NCBI GenBank assembly: GCA_964019695.1
Contig: OZ026528.1
Span: 58,547,602-58,611,601 of the forward strand
Direction of reading: 5' to 3'
Length of the DNA: 64,000 bases
Origin: Loripinus fragilis
Taxonomy: Eukaryota > Mollusca > Bivalvia > Lucinida > Lucinidae
The translations under genes and the position numbers were made by a program. The notes below the pieces were generated by a model. It had not been told where the DNA came from, did no database searches, and worked only from the letters and a program-made list of their open reading frames with translations. This document shows positions 30,553-41,973 of the stretch, piece by piece. The stretch's first letter is position 1. Each line of letters begins with the position of its first letter.

Positions 30553-30773
30553 TCACTTTGAATGATTAACACGAATATGTCTGTATAGACTACTAGACTG
30601 AGAAAACATTTTTCCACAGAGATGACAACCATGCGGCCGGGCACCAGTGTGTCGATGCTCGTGTTTGACGAGACTAGACGGCCGGTCAAAAACTTTTCCA
30701 CAATCCTGACAAGTATAGGGACGCTGTCTTCCCACTCTGTACGCTAAATTTAGGGGGACATTTTCGTCAACAT
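30553..30773 (-). CDS. Two-finger C2H2 terminal exon 10
   Basis: Acceptor TTGTTTCAG above 30773, phase 1, stop TGA at 30553-30555, length 221. The linker VDENVPLNLAYRVGRQRPYT is short. Finger 1 CQDC has helix DRPSSLVKH, the linker is HTGARPHG, finger 2 CHLC has helix SQSSSLYRH with H-x4-H, and the tail is SK. Shared RPS-L helix and TGARPHG linker make it the paralogue of exon 9; the finger 2 helices differ only at the first residue. An ATG lies upstream in the same frame but within the intron. Confidence 0.9.
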
Positions 30774-30819
30774 CTGAAACAAACAATGACAGAAATACAA
30801 CCATCACACCCAATAGTAG

Positions 30820-31005
30820 GCAATCGAAAACACTTCACAATCAAGGAATGTGGATCATAAATCACTAGAAACAGTGTTTTCTATTGCTATTTGTCGACAG
30901 ACTGGCGACAAATGGCAATATGAAACTCTATTTCTAACTATTTTTAATCTATATTCGTTGATAGTATTAACGTTTCGATTGCACCCTATCCGGTGTGACC
31001 ATGCA
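30820..31005. mobile_element. Foldback element, CACACCGGGTAGGCGG family, copy 2
   Basis: AGGCAATCGAAAACACTTCA at the left and TTTCGATTGCACCCTATCCG with GTGTGA at the right. The interior GACTGGCGACAAATGGCAAT is shared with 28231 and 63088. Confidence 0.6.
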
Positions 31006-31507
31006 ACTGCCAGGTTTTGAGATATAGACGTCATGCAAATATAAACAATTTGTGGTGTAGTGACATTTGTGTTTCAATACTCATTGGCAGTTTGAGATGT
31101 TTAAAAGAGGCAAAGACAATGAACATATAAGGTAAGTGTAAACTTCAGAATACCTGTAAATTTCCATATTTTCAGCAATATACATGTATGTTGTTGGTGC
31201 ACATTGGAAATGCCTCATAGAGGCAATTCAATGTGCATCTACAACATATTTTTTTTTCAATAAATGAGTTTTTCATCATAGATTTTTTTTAACATATATT
31301 CTTATCTACTTTCACTGTTTCAATGACATTTGCATGTAGAAAGGAACAAGCTTTCCTGTTTGTTTGTGTGAATGGTTTACATCCCCTCAGTATTTGTTGA
31401 TTTGTTCATATAGTTTGTCATGCACCTGGCTGACAATAACAGGCTGACTGTTTTATGCTTTTTGACAGCTTCATTGGAATATATTCCTAAATTGGTAGTT
31501 GGTGGCT
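31006..31507. other. Gene-free stretch with one hairpin
   Basis: A hairpin GTTGTTGGTGCACATTGGAA with AATTCAATGTGCATCTACAA lies at about 31189-31246. GGCAAAGACAATGAACATAT-AAG-GTAAGT near 31110 resembles a plus-strand donor, but no coding frame leads to it. Confidence 0.4.
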
Positions 31508-31861
31508 CAGGGTTCATACAGGGAAGTTTGAGGAAAATTCAAGGCCTTTTCAAGGACTTCTCAAGACTATTTTACAGTTTTTAAGGACTAAAAGTTTAGG
31601 AAAAAATACTGATTGAAGTGTTAAAATTCTTCTTCAAAAATGCTAGACTCAGATAATGGAGAAACTAGTACTAGAAAATGAGTATGAAACTGCTGTTTCT
31701 TTATTTGGTGCAGCATTTGCTGCACCAAATATAGGCACAACAATTTTATACTGATTTAGTGTTAAGTTCTACAGAAAATAGAAGAATTCAATGCCTTTGA
31801 GTGATTTTCCAGTACTTTTCAAGGCAGATTTAATCTTCAAGGACTTTTCAAGAGAGCCCTC
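31508..31861. mobile_element. Foldback element, CAGGGTT family, copy 3
   Basis: CAGGGTTCATACAGGGAAGT start, AAGGCCTTTTCAAGGACTTC, a TGGTGCAGCATTTGCTGCACCA centre, then CAAGGACTTTTCAAGAGAGC at the right. The right end is truncated. Confidence 0.7.
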
Positions 31862-32139
31862 TAAATTAAAGTTCAGCTTTTTAGCCTGGCTGATTTTTGA
31901 CTTGAGAAAACCTCTTTACAAAGGCGCAGACCAGTCTGCACATCTGCGCAAACTCATCAGGGCCTTTGTTATTCTCTTTTCATCATATTACCTCACGTAT
32001 GGGAGTGATATAACGCCATACATTAAAATCGATGAACCAGATTTTGGTAACATAATGAAATGGCGCTCATAACCATGTCGTGTATATTTGGCATTTTAAT
32101 ACCAAAAGCATGCTTACAAAATGATTTTAACCTTATATG

Positions 32140-32300
32140 ATAAATAGAATCTAACATTCATGCTTCTGTGTTATTGAATTTACTAAACTTGTTGCAAAAA
32201 AGTGATAAAATGATCGGCAAGCCTCACATTTTATTATTTTACCTCAACTTGTTTAATAAATTCAATAAAAAAAAACACTTATGTAAGATCCTCTATTTAA
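32140..32300. mobile_element. Foldback element, TTATTGAATTTATTAA family, copy 2
   Basis: TTATTGAATTTACTAAACTT and TTAATAAATTCAATAAAA arms with AAGTGATAAAATGATCGGC and its inverse. Confidence 0.6.
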
Positions 32301-32480
32301 TTAGGAAAGTATCATATCAAAACTTGCTACAAGCAAAATTTTAACTTTCTAGTCTCAACAGCATATACAAGATTTCTAAAGTTCAGATTTTGGGAAATAT
32401 AGAACTTTCACCAAGGAAAAAAGAAAACTATGCTGATCTGGATGTGCACAAAGCGCTCACATGTTGAACACAGCATTTCA

Positions 32481-32901
32481 CAGGGTTCATACAGGCAAGT
32501 TCGTGTAAAATTCAAGGACTTTTCAAGGACTTCTAAAAGACTTTCCTACTGTTTTCAAGGACTGAAAGCTTATGAAAAATACTGGTTTACACGTTAAAAT
32601 TCTACTTCTGAAATGCTAGAGTCCATTACTAAAGCTAAAAAAGCTGATTATTAAATCAATGTAAAATAATGGTGCCTTTATTTGGTGCAGCATATGCTGC
32701 ACCAAATAAAGGCACCACAATTTTACACTTATTTAGGCCTCCATAAAACAGTGTTGAGTTCTCTTGCAAATGGTAAAATTCGAGAGCTTTTCAAGGCCTT
32801 TGAGTGTTTTTCAAGTACTTGCCAAGTCATTTTTTTTTATTTTCAAGGACTTCAAGACAGTCCTGTATATTCAAGTACTTTTCAAGCCTGTGCAAACCCT
32901 G
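32481..32901. mobile_element. Foldback element, CAGGGTT family, copy 4 (complete)
   Basis: CAGGGTTCATACAGGCAAGT and AGCCTGTGCAAACCCTG ends. Centre palindrome TATTTGGTGCAGCATATGCT with its inverse at 32678-32708. This is the most complete copy of the family. Confidence 0.8.
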
Positions 32902-33354
32902 TCTTAGCATTTTTAGCTTCTTAGGGTGATATTTTCATAATTATTCAAAGCTAAATGAGACATTCATAATTGTCATTTTCAATGTAGTATTGTGTCTTGA
33001 GATACACTTTTTTAACACACATCATTATATCATGCCTATAAAAAATCATTAGCTTCAAGTTTAGTCTAAATCAGAGAAGCTATTATATTATCTGCCAAAT
33101 TCCATGTTTTGAGACTGACCAATTCTATATACTCAAAATCCTGAATCCAGGTACAATCTGGAAGAGAACTTCACTCATATGTGGATAACAATTTGGGAGA
33201 TTCTAATGTAGAACGTGAAAATGTTCAGCATGACACGAGTTAACCCATTTAAGCTGTAAGGAATTTCCCATTATTACCAATTAGAACAGTCAATTTTCGT
33301 TTTAAGGATTGTGGGATGGTATTTTTCATTTTTGTTCAAATTTTAATTGAACAA

Positions 33355-33440
33355 TCCGTAAGCAAACAGTGGAGACCCTGATCTGATCTGGGTCTGCACT
33401 GCTTGCTTGTTTCCCATAAAAATGGTTCTAGGCTTATATG
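33355..33440. repeat. Hairpin, AGCAAACAGTGGAGACC family
   Basis: AGCAAACAGTGGAGACCCTG with TGGGTCTGCACTGCTTGCTT and a short TGATCTGA centre. Confidence 0.55.
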
Positions 33441-33869
33441 GGTTAAAGATATCTATACGTGTAACTCTTTGTTAATGTTTTTTCCTTTTATGTGAATTTC
33501 TCACCACTTAAGCATGTTAATGATCTCACACCCGTCCATGTCTCGTGAAACAATTGTCACTAAAGTTTCTGGTAGGTTCTTTATAATTCAATTCTTTAAA
33601 TGAATGCAAACAGTGATATTAATAATATTGTCATCTGCTAACTTTTGAAAAAAAGTTTAAGCCCAGATCAGGACTGACATTCTGTCGGTTGTGATCTGGA
33701 TCCAAACCGTTTGAACTCCAATATATATATAGTGTTCTTGAATGATTTTTTTGGAAAGGCTGATTTTTATTAAAAAGTCAGAAGATAACAAAAGCATGAA
33801 AAATTACCCAGCATGCAAAGTGTTACATTGCATGTCCCAAAGGGCCAATTAAGCAAAAAAAAAAAAATT

Positions 33870-34025
33870 CAGCGTAAAATTGTGATTATTTTCTTATCCA
33901 TCAGTTTAAACATGTGTTTTGGGTGCTCAAAAGAACCATCTCAGTGAGACGGTTCTTCTGAGTACCCACAACATATGTTTTAATTGAGAAATAAGAAAAA
34001 TAATTTTCCACTACGCACCCTTATC
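33870..34025. mobile_element. Palindromic AAGAACCGTCTC element, copy 6
   Basis: GGTGCTCAAAAGAACCATCT with GAGACGGTTCTTCTGAGTAC, sides GTGATTATTTTCTTATCC and AAGAAAAATAATTTTCC. Confidence 0.7.
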
Positions 34026-34031
34026 TGGGGC

Positions 34032-34145
34032 CCTGATGTCCTTGTAATTGTATTTTCTGTGTGAACTTTAAATTCCCACATAGCTGGACATCTGAATGGC
34101 TTTACACCCATTTGCATGTGCTCATTCAAAATTTTTCAGATGCAA
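34032..34145 (-). pseudogene. Relic of an exon-11-type zinc finger
   Basis: TGTCCTTGTAATTGTATTTT, TGAATGGCTTTACACCCATT and GTGCTCATTCAAAATTTTTC align with 41995-42090 of exon 11 (GTCCTTGTAAGTGTATTTTC, GAAAGGCTTCACACCCGTG, TTCGTTCATGAATATTC). On the minus strand there are stops and lost cysteines. It lies 8 kb downstream of exon 11 and in the same orientation. Confidence 0.7.
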
Positions 34146-34169
34146 AGATATTTTAAAATGAACTTGCTT

Positions 34170-34690
34170 GTATCACAGTATCGATTCACTGTGCGCCTGA
34201 AATGAGTGAAATCGACTGTATCGGTAGAATCGAGAGTTTTTGGCCTAAATTTGTGAGGGGGTGGTAAGTAATTTCGCATGTTTTCTTATAGTTAGATTTG
34301 TTCTTCCGCCGTGGATCTCTTTATATTTCTTTGATATATGCATACATGTCATAATATCGTGCAAAAACAACGACAGTGTATCGTGGGAGCGCAAGAAACG
34401 CATTCTTTTAGAGGGATAGTTGTCAAAAAAACGAAAATCCACAGCTTTTTATCTTCCCGTTTCGAATTTAAACAACTTAGCTAAATATGATTTTCACCTG
34501 AAGTTCGAGAGGCTTATGATCCTACAATACCAGAAATCTCAGACTGATCCGTTTTTTTTATTTTTAGATATTCAGCTATATATGACTGAACCCCCTAATA
34601 GCGGTGAATTAGAAACTGTATCGGTAGAATCGACTGCTTTTTATTTAATGTACGAAGTGAAAACTACCGACTGCACGAAGTGAAAGCAAA
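34170..34690 (+). mobile_element. CAGTATCGATTCACTG element, copy 1
   Basis: CAGTATCGATTCACTGTGCG, then CGACTGTATCGGTAGAATCG, the long body and a second inward ACTGTATCGGTAGAATCGAC near 34615. A copy over 90% alike by eye lies in reverse orientation at 41475-41960. The body has no recognised protein. Subterminal TATCGGTAGAATCGA repeats at both ends suggest a transposon. Confidence 0.7.
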
Positions 34691-34774
34691 TGTTGGTCAT
34701 AAATATTCGAATTTAGAGCAGAAAAGTAGGCTATTTATTTCACCCTGTGTATACCATTGGCTTCTAAATGTGTA

Positions 34775-34855
34775 CTTTGGCAGACAGTGAAGACCAACAT
34801 ATAATGCCACATCATACTGCATTTTATCTGAGTCTTCACTGTTTGTTTATACAAA
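34775..34855. repeat. Hairpin, GGCAGACAGTGAAGACC family
   Basis: GGCAGACAGTGAAGACCAAC and CTGAGTCTTCACTGTTTG around ATGCCACATCATACTGCAT. Confidence 0.55.
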
Positions 34856-35359
34856 TATGATGTCCAGAGAAAGAAATGCATTTTTTTTTAATAAAAACCT
34901 GTGACCAGCAATATACATATTGTACCATCTCAGGTTTATTGTATATAACCAGTAGGCAGAATTCAATTAGTTCATAAAGGGCTAACAATACGTCAATCTG
35001 TATCACTTTTTTCAATGTGTTAGAGACTCCCGCATCTGCTGTCTGTGTGTAGGTTTGTAGGCTTACATTTCAATAATTTCATCCTGCTTTAAACAGCTGT
35101 ATAGTAAGATGAAATGGCAGTGGAAAGTACATTTCATAAGACCAACTGTGGCAAACCCTTTAATAAGGCTTTTTGCGCCCAGGGAGCAATCAGATTACAT
35201 TGAGTGCCGAAGACACGAGAGGGGGGATTAATCCCCGTCTCGACAGGGGGGTCTAGGGGGTCTCCCCCAAGTTTTTTTTTAAATTTTGGGCGCTTCTATG
35301 TGCGTTTTTAATGTGGTTATGCATTTGGGACCAGATTTCAGTCCGTTTGGTCACGATCT

Positions 35360-35800
35360 TTTGCTAGAAAAGATATTTCTTGTTACGCGAGAAACCTAAT
35401 GCTGGACATGTTTTCAGACATTTTTTTTACTTTTTTTTCTACAGCATGTTTCCTTGACATTATTTCACCTATGTCCCCGCAGGTTTTGGAAAGTACTTTT
35501 AGCACTGATCCTTGGTGGTCCTTCAAAGAGTTGTGTTTTCGAAAAGATATACACTTAGTCTTTTCAATTACATGTAGAACATCCGTTAAGGATGCAGGCT
35601 TCATCTAGATTTTGGCTTCGATAGGCATAAGATGAGATCTTTGGCTTTATCGTAATGGAGCCACGGCCCACTGTCGAACCACGACAGCTTAACGCTTCTC
35701 TGCTCAGGCTTCTTAAAGTCGAATGAACGTTGGTGGAACCGAAATCGGAACAGGCGGGACCTGTATATCTGTAACAGAATGCTTTGTAACAACACAGGCT
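35360..35800 (-). pseudogene. hAT-like transposase remnant with TTF-type zinc-finger text
   Basis: On the minus strand, two adjoining segments in one frame register read RSFDFKKPEQRS, then SWFDSGPWLHYDKAKDLILC (35640-35720). After a stop come SFRKHNSLKDHQGSV and KMSENMSSIRFLA-stop-QEISF. This order (aromatic-rich SWFD/WLHYD block, KH...H block, then RFLARQG-like motif) is that of the zf-TTF/DUF4371 region of hAT-related transposases such as ZNF862-type proteins. The expected second cysteine and the Arg of RFLAR are lost, and the catalytic part is not found. Call by memory of the family. Confidence 0.55.
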
Positions 35801-35911
35801 CATGAAAATCATATAGGTAAAGTCAACACGTTTTAAACATATTTTATCGCTCAACATGTTTATTATTAGAAGAAAAAACAAATTGTCAATTTAAGGGATC
35901 ATAGAATTATC

Positions 35912-36146
35912 TGGCCCTCAACAAGAAGACCTGTCTTCGGGGTTTCTGACCATGCAAGATTCAAACCAACCTACTCAGTTACAGAGATTAGCTAGAATGC
36001 TGGAATTTTGAGTGTAGAAAGTTTACAACTATTCTTTCCTAGGAGCGAATAACAAAGGCGCTGATCAGACTGCGCAGATGTGCAGGCTGGTCTGCGCCTT
36101 TGACGTTCGCATGCAGCTACGTCGGGTTTTCTCTCAACACGGTCCA
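35912..36146. mobile_element. Foldback element, GGGCCT family, copy 6 (scrambled)
   Basis: GGCCCTCAACAAGAAGACCT opens it. After TTACAGAGATTAGCTAG the interior runs as the inverse of the usual order (GGCGCTGATCAGACTGCGCA, TGTGCAGGCTGGTCTGCGCC), and it ends GTTTTCTCTCAACACGG. Confidence 0.55.
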
Positions 36147-36149
36147 TAA

Positions 36150-37180
36150 GTATGATAACGTCCATTAAGACCATCTGATTATGAAGTTAATTAAGCCGGT
36201 GTCTTTATAATTTTTCAATGTTTTCACATGCGCAACGCGCGTTATTGATAATTGCTTAAATAAATGGTGAGCACAGAGTAAAGTGAGCTGAAACAAACAA
36301 AGTACCAAAATAGGCATTATTTACAATAAAATTACTCGCCTGGTCTTGAGGACTGGACAGAATGAACATATTTTAATTAGTGTCAACACGTCATAAAAAA
36401 GCAGAAAAATGCTTGAAAAATGATATAAAGTGTGATAACTGTCAATAGAGGACGGATCGTTAGAAAACTTCCTTATGACATATTAAGCAGGTTTTAAGCA
36501 AAACGCAAAGAAAAAGACACAGCGATGTTCATTTTTGCATCACCAGTAGTTAACTCAAAATGACGTTTATCATAAAATTAATGACGTCACGAACGTGCCT
36601 GTTTATTCTAGATTGAAACAGGATTATATAAACTTTTTCCTGCAAGCAACTTTGTCAATGTACCTTAAACTTGCATCTAAAATTTGGTGCCATTTTGTCT
36701 CAAACTTACAAAGATACGACACTATATTCGCACGTGTACCAAAATGTGCATGGCAATTTGCTTCAGAAAAACGCCAGTATACAGGAATGACCTTTATACA
36801 AGCGTCTGTAACTCGAGAAATATAGTGAGTTTTTCTTTATGTTTGGTGCCACTTTAAAGGCGACAAATAGTTCTTTCCAGAAAGTTATGACATTTTGTCG
36901 TAGCATATATGTTAAGAAAGTTATGAAGCTACTTCCATTCATATTTGAACAGCCCTCGTACATGCTCCTAAATGTTCATACTCCCATGCATGCATGCATG
37001 CATGCACACACATATGTATGCATGCATACACATGCAGATACATCAAAACAATTATATATTTACATTCTTACATGAAATCAAAGCTAGCGCTCTTTATGAT
37101 ATAGAATTCCGAGAATCGGATGTGTCGCCTGGCAGAACAGAAGTCAAACAAGGAAATTGTGTTGACTATATTTTCCAGGC
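36150..37180. other. Gene-free stretch with a CATG microsatellite
   Basis: An alternating CATG/CATA simple repeat occupies about 36986-37035. Short open frames on both strands (60-76 codons) show no family. Nothing else is seen. Confidence 0.45.
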
Positions 37181-39860
37181 AAAGGGTTATTTTAGAGAAA
37201 CTAATAAATCACAAAACATAAATCCCATTTCTCCAACCCCTAAGTTCATCTTTGGTATCATACAGATCAAGGTTAAAAGCCTATCAACTAGTTTTCAGTG
37301 GTTAGTTCAATACAAAATAAACTTATCTGTCTGACTTCGACCTGACCTAGAGGCCAGGGGTGTGTGTAAGGTCAAAGTGTTTGCTTCTATGTAAGTCTAT
37401 ACTTCTTTCCCCTTAATTTTATATACAACACAATAACATTCAGAATTTATTTTATGTTATAATTCAACCTACAGTTGAGTGTGAGTGTAAGGAGAGAATA
37501 TGTGTTTGCATGGTGCCCTATGCCCAATTCCCTTTAATTTGATATGCAACATGACCATGGGGGCAGGGCCTGCGGGTAAAATATTTGCTACAACGCTAGT
37601 TGACTTTTGACCACAGGGTCAGAGGGGCGGGGAGAGGGGATTTGCAGCCAAAATATTTGCATGTTGCTGCTTTAGCAATTTTATTTAATTTCATATGCAA
37701 CATAACCATGTTCTCAATAAGTTGAATTTTGACCTTTAACCCCACACCCAAGGTCGAGTGGGGTAGGGAGAAGATATGTAGGCAGAATATTGCTGCCATG
37801 TTTCTGAATTCGAGAGTCTATTTAATTTGATATGATGATATTCTGTAAAAATTAATTTTGACCTTTTGAACCCCAGGGTTCTGTTGTTGTTGACTTTTTG
37901 TTTATTGTTACTCCTATTGTGGGAGTCTGTAATTGTGTAATTGTTCTATGTTTTGTTGTACGTTACTTTATGTCCATTCTAGTATTGCAATCATCTTGAT
38001 GGGGAAGAGAGAGCTGATTGCTTTGCTTAATTTGTCTTCCTGGTGTCTTGTGATGGTTGAGTTCCTCTTCCTGGCAGTGCCACGGGGTTGTCTGCAGTTT
38101 GTGATTGTGGTATTTCCTGATCATACTCACTTACTATTTTAGAGGGGATGGGAGGGGGTTCCCGGCCAAAATGTTTTCTACCATGTTGCTGCATCCGTGA
38201 TTCCCTTTAATTTGATATGCAACATGACCATGTTCTAAAAAAATTGAATTTTGACATTTCGATCCCATCTCCTAAGTACACCTAGGGGGTCCGGCACAGG
38301 TCTTAGATCCAAAATCACGTTTGATATGTTTCATATTTATTGTAACTGTGTCTGCAGTTGCTGCATTCGCGATTCCTTTGATGTGCAGCATGACCATGTT
38401 CTGAAAAAGTTGAATTTTGACCTTCTGAGGGGAGAGGGGGGCTGCAGGCAAAATATTTGCTACCATGTTGCTGCATTCGCGATTCCCTTTAATTTGATAT
38501 GCAACATGATTATGTTCTGCAAAAGTTAAATTTGACCTTTTGACCCTAGGGTCGGGGGGAGGGGGGCTGTGGGCAAAATATTTTCTACCATGTTACTGCA
38601 TTCGTGATTGCCTTTAATTTTATATGCAATATGACCATGTTCTGAAAAAGTTAAATTTTGACATTTTGATCACATCTCCTAAGTCCACCCAGGGGGTCCG
38701 GCACAGGTCTTAGATCAAAAATCACGTTTGATATGTTTCATATTTATTGTACCTCTGTCTGCAGTTGCTACCATGTTGCTGCATTCGCGATTCCTTTGAT
38801 GTGCAGCATGACCATGTCCTGAAAAAGTTGAATTTTGACCTTCTGAGGGGAGAGGGGGCTGCAGGCAAAATATTTGCTACCATGTTGCTGCATTCGCGGT
38901 TCAATTTAATTTGATATGCAACATGATCATGTTCTGCAAAAGTTAAATTGGACCTTTTGACCCTAGGGTCGGGGGGAGGGGGGCTGCGGGCAAAATATTT
39001 GCTACCATGTTACTGCATTCGTGATTGCCTTTAATTTTATATGCAATATGACCATGTTCTGAAAAAGTTGAATTTTAACCTTTTGACCCCCAGGGTCGAG
39101 GGGGGGGGTCTGAGGGCATATATTTGCTACCATGTTGCATGTTGCTGCGCCTGTGATTCCCTTTAATTTGATATTCAACATGACCATGTTCTGATAAAGT
39201 TTAATTTTACATTTTACCCCACCCCATAAGTCCACCCAGGGGTCGGACACAGGCCTTCGATCAAAAGTCAGGTTTGATATGTTTCTTATTTATTGTACCT
39301 CTGTCTGCATTTGCTACCATGTTGCTGCATTCGCCATTCCCTTTGATATGCAACATGGCAATGTTCTGAAAAAGTTTAATTTCAACCTTTTGACCCCCAG
39401 GGCCCTGTGGGGGGCTCTGCGGGGGAAATATTTGCTACCATGTGGCTGCATATGTGATTCCATTTAAGTTGATATGCAACATGACCATGTTATGAAAAAG
39501 TTAATTTTGACATTTTGACCCCACCCCCAGGGTTGGGTGGGGGTAGGAGGGGGTATGCGGGCAAAATATATGCTACCACGTTTCCGCATTGGTGATTCTA
39601 TTTAATTTGGTATGCAATCCGACCATGTTCTGGAAAAGTTTAATTTTGACCTTTTGACCCCAGGGTCAGGGGATGGGGGTGAGCGGAGCTCCACGGACAA
39701 AATATTTGCTACCATGTTGCTGCATTTATGTTTCCCTTTAATGTGATATGCAACATGATCATGTTCCAAAAAAGATGAATTTTGACGTTTTGACCCCACC
39801 CACTAAGTCCACCCAGGGGGTCTGGCACAGGCCTTCCATCAAAAATCGCGTTTGATATGT
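37180..39860. repeat. Tandem array, ~125-base units, of the TATATCCCCCGACG-type element
   Basis: About 20 imperfect units contain CCTTTAATTTGATATGCAAC, ATGACCATGTTCTGAAAAAG, TTTTGACCCCAGGGTCGGGG and AAAATATTTGCTACCATGTT. The start (AGAGAAACTAATAAATCACA) matches 52100 and 53400, so this is an expanded form of the elements there. Open frames across it are repeat-encoded and not genes. Confidence 0.8.
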
Positions 39861-40500
39861 TTCTTATTTATTGTAACCTGTCTGCATGCGAAATTTCTGT
39901 AACAAACAATGACAACTGACTGAGTTATTGCGAAATCTACATATTTGACCTTAGATCCCACTGGGGGGAGGGGCGGTAAATTTTTAATCATGGTTATGCT
40001 TATCTACAGGCACTGGGTAATCATTGCCTATAGTGAGAAGTTGTAATATATAATAGTTTTGGAGAAATGTGATGTTTATTCTACAAAAAGTCAATATAGC
40101 TTTTGCATTAGCCTCAACCTAAGTCAAAAAAGGGCCAAAACTCAGTCAAAAATTGGCGAATTACCTCCAAATTCGAACTTGGCCTGTATTTTATAATGCT
40201 TTATCAGTGTTGAATTTGGATGACAGTGCTGCATCCCTCCAAAAGTAATTGATTGTAAACCACAATTTAGCCAAAGTCTAAGTCAAAAAGGGCAATAACT
40301 CTTAATAAGTTTGTGGATAACTGCCACTTTCGAACTTAACCTGTATAATTGATGCTTTACCCTTCTGCAAAGTTTGATGGATGATTAAATTGATGAATCC
40401 CTTCAAAAGTTATCGATCGCAAACCAAAAGTGTGACAACGCCGAATAGGACGACGCCGCCGCCGCAGACGCCGATGGACACATGATTCTTATGTGTTGAT
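39861..40500. repeat. 3' part of the same element family, ending in GACGCCG repeats
   Basis: TTCTGTAACAAACAATGACA, CTTATCTACAGGCACTGGG and a TTAGCCTCAACC stretch resemble 52880-53140. It ends with GGACGACGCCGCCGCCGCAG. The terminal TATCCCCCGACG inverted repeat is not seen. Confidence 0.55.
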
Positions 40501-40659
40501 TATGCGACTCAAAAAGTGGGTACTTTTATTTGAGAAAGGGGCAACAATGCAACGAATATATATAAAAGGGGTCTTCGCCACTATAAAGAATTATCTATTG
40601 TCATTATACCGTGTTAGGGTTTTAAAGCCCTTCCGTATATCTCACATCAAACCTGGGCC

Positions 40660-40875
40660 TCTGTCGTGAAAGAACCTGACTCTATCGCATGTGAACAACA
40701 AAGTAGCAGACCAGTCTGTGCATCGGGCCAGTCTGATGCGTGCCTTTGTAACTTGCTCCCTGGAAAGTATATAGCTAAGCAGCTGAACTTGGCCCACTAA
40801 AAGCATTAAGCTTCTATCTAGTCTCTGTTAATAACAAGGCTGATTTTAGCAAGATCTGGTTGCAAACCCTGAAGA
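40660..40875. mobile_element. Foldback element, GGGCCT family, diverged copy
   Basis: GGGCCTCTGTCGTGAAAGAA, CAGACCAGTCTGTGCATCGG, TGATGCGTGCCTTTGTAAC and TAGTCTCTGTTAATAAC in family order. The right end is missing. Confidence 0.55.
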
Positions 40876-41095
40876 AATGAAGCGCAGCACATATTGAGCA
40901 CGCTCATTATCCTTACCAAACTGTTACTATTTAAGCTGATCGAAGGCACTTTCGTGCTACATGTACATAATTGTTAATATTTGCCAGTTTTTGACAGCCA
41001 ACCTTTTTAAATCAACTGAAGGAGAAGAACGGCCAAAAGCATTTCATGGAGAGTGCACAGTGGCTTTGTCGTACAATGCTTGACTTGATACCAAG

Positions 41096-41262
41096 GAGCT
41101 CCCTGGTATACCCCCATCTGCGTCAATGCATTATGTGTTTGACCAAGACACATTAATACTTGCTTACTACTGATTCAACCCATGAAGAACCATCCCGACA
41201 TAACTGAAAACGTGTTGACTGGGACGTAAAGAATCAAATCAAGCAAACAAACAAGTATTTTC
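41096..41262 (+). mobile_element. tRNA-derived SINE, family S1, plus orientation
   Basis: GAGCTCCCTGGTATACCC is the degraded head, followed by ACCAAGACACATTAATACTT and a GACTGGGACGTAAAGAATCA tail with CAAACAAACAA. Confidence 0.65.
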
Positions 41263-41474
41263 ATCCAAAAAAATTTTAAGAATGTGCCAAGCGGGTATTT
41301 GTTTACAAACTGAAGTTTTTGACAAGCTTTTATTATATTTTTTATCGCACAAAGGTTGTGGGTTTGACGCGCAAAATTTACGTATATTTTAGTCCTACTT
41401 GCGCTTGAAATTGGCCAAGAATAGACGAAACTGTCTTCATTGTTCCCTTTCACTGGGCACAGTACCTCTTATGA

Positions 41475-41960
41475 GTATCGATATTACTTCGTTCAGTGCG
41501 TCGATTCTACCGATACAGTTTCTAATTCACCGCTATTGGGGGTTCAGTCATATATAGCTGAATATCTAAAAATAAAAAAAACCGGATCAGTCTGAGATTT
41601 CTGGTATTGTAGGATCATAAGCCTCTCGAACTTCAGGTGAAAATCATTTTTAGCTAGGTTGTTTAAATTCGAAACGGGAAGATAAAAAGCTGTGGATTTT
41701 CGCTTTTTTGACAACTATCCCTCTAAAAGAATACGTTTCTTGCGCTGCCACGATACACTGTCGTTGTTTTTGCACGATATTATGACATGTATGCTTATAT
41801 CAAAGAAATATAATGAGATCCACGGCGGAAGGACAAATCTAACTATAAGAAAACATGCCAAAATACTTACCACCCCCTCACAAATTTAGGCCAAAACTCT
41901 CAATTCTACCGATACAGTCGATTTCACTCATTTCAGGCGCACAGTGAATCGATACTGTGT
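41475..41960 (-). mobile_element. CAGTATCGATTCACTG element, copy 2 (inverted)
   Basis: Reverse complement of 34170-34690 over its whole length: TCGATTCTACCGATACAGTT, CTCTCGAACTTCAGGTGAAA, TGTCGTTGTTTTTGCACGAT and CGCACAGTGAATCGATACTG. It ends 14 bases before the stop of exon 11. The pair forms a long inverted repeat spaced by about 6.8 kb. Confidence 0.75.
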
Positions 41961-41973
41961 GTATAGGTTCTAT

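Noticed and set aside
35140..35220. Plus-strand text NCGKPFNKAFCAQG resembling a zinc finger
   Set aside because: The first cysteine partner is missing, it is on the opposite strand to all others and ends at once in a stop. Chance resemblance is more likely.
37596..39799. Many 60-90 codon frames, both strands
   Set aside because: They are the same ~125-base tandem unit read in different frames and show repeat periodicity rather than codon structure.
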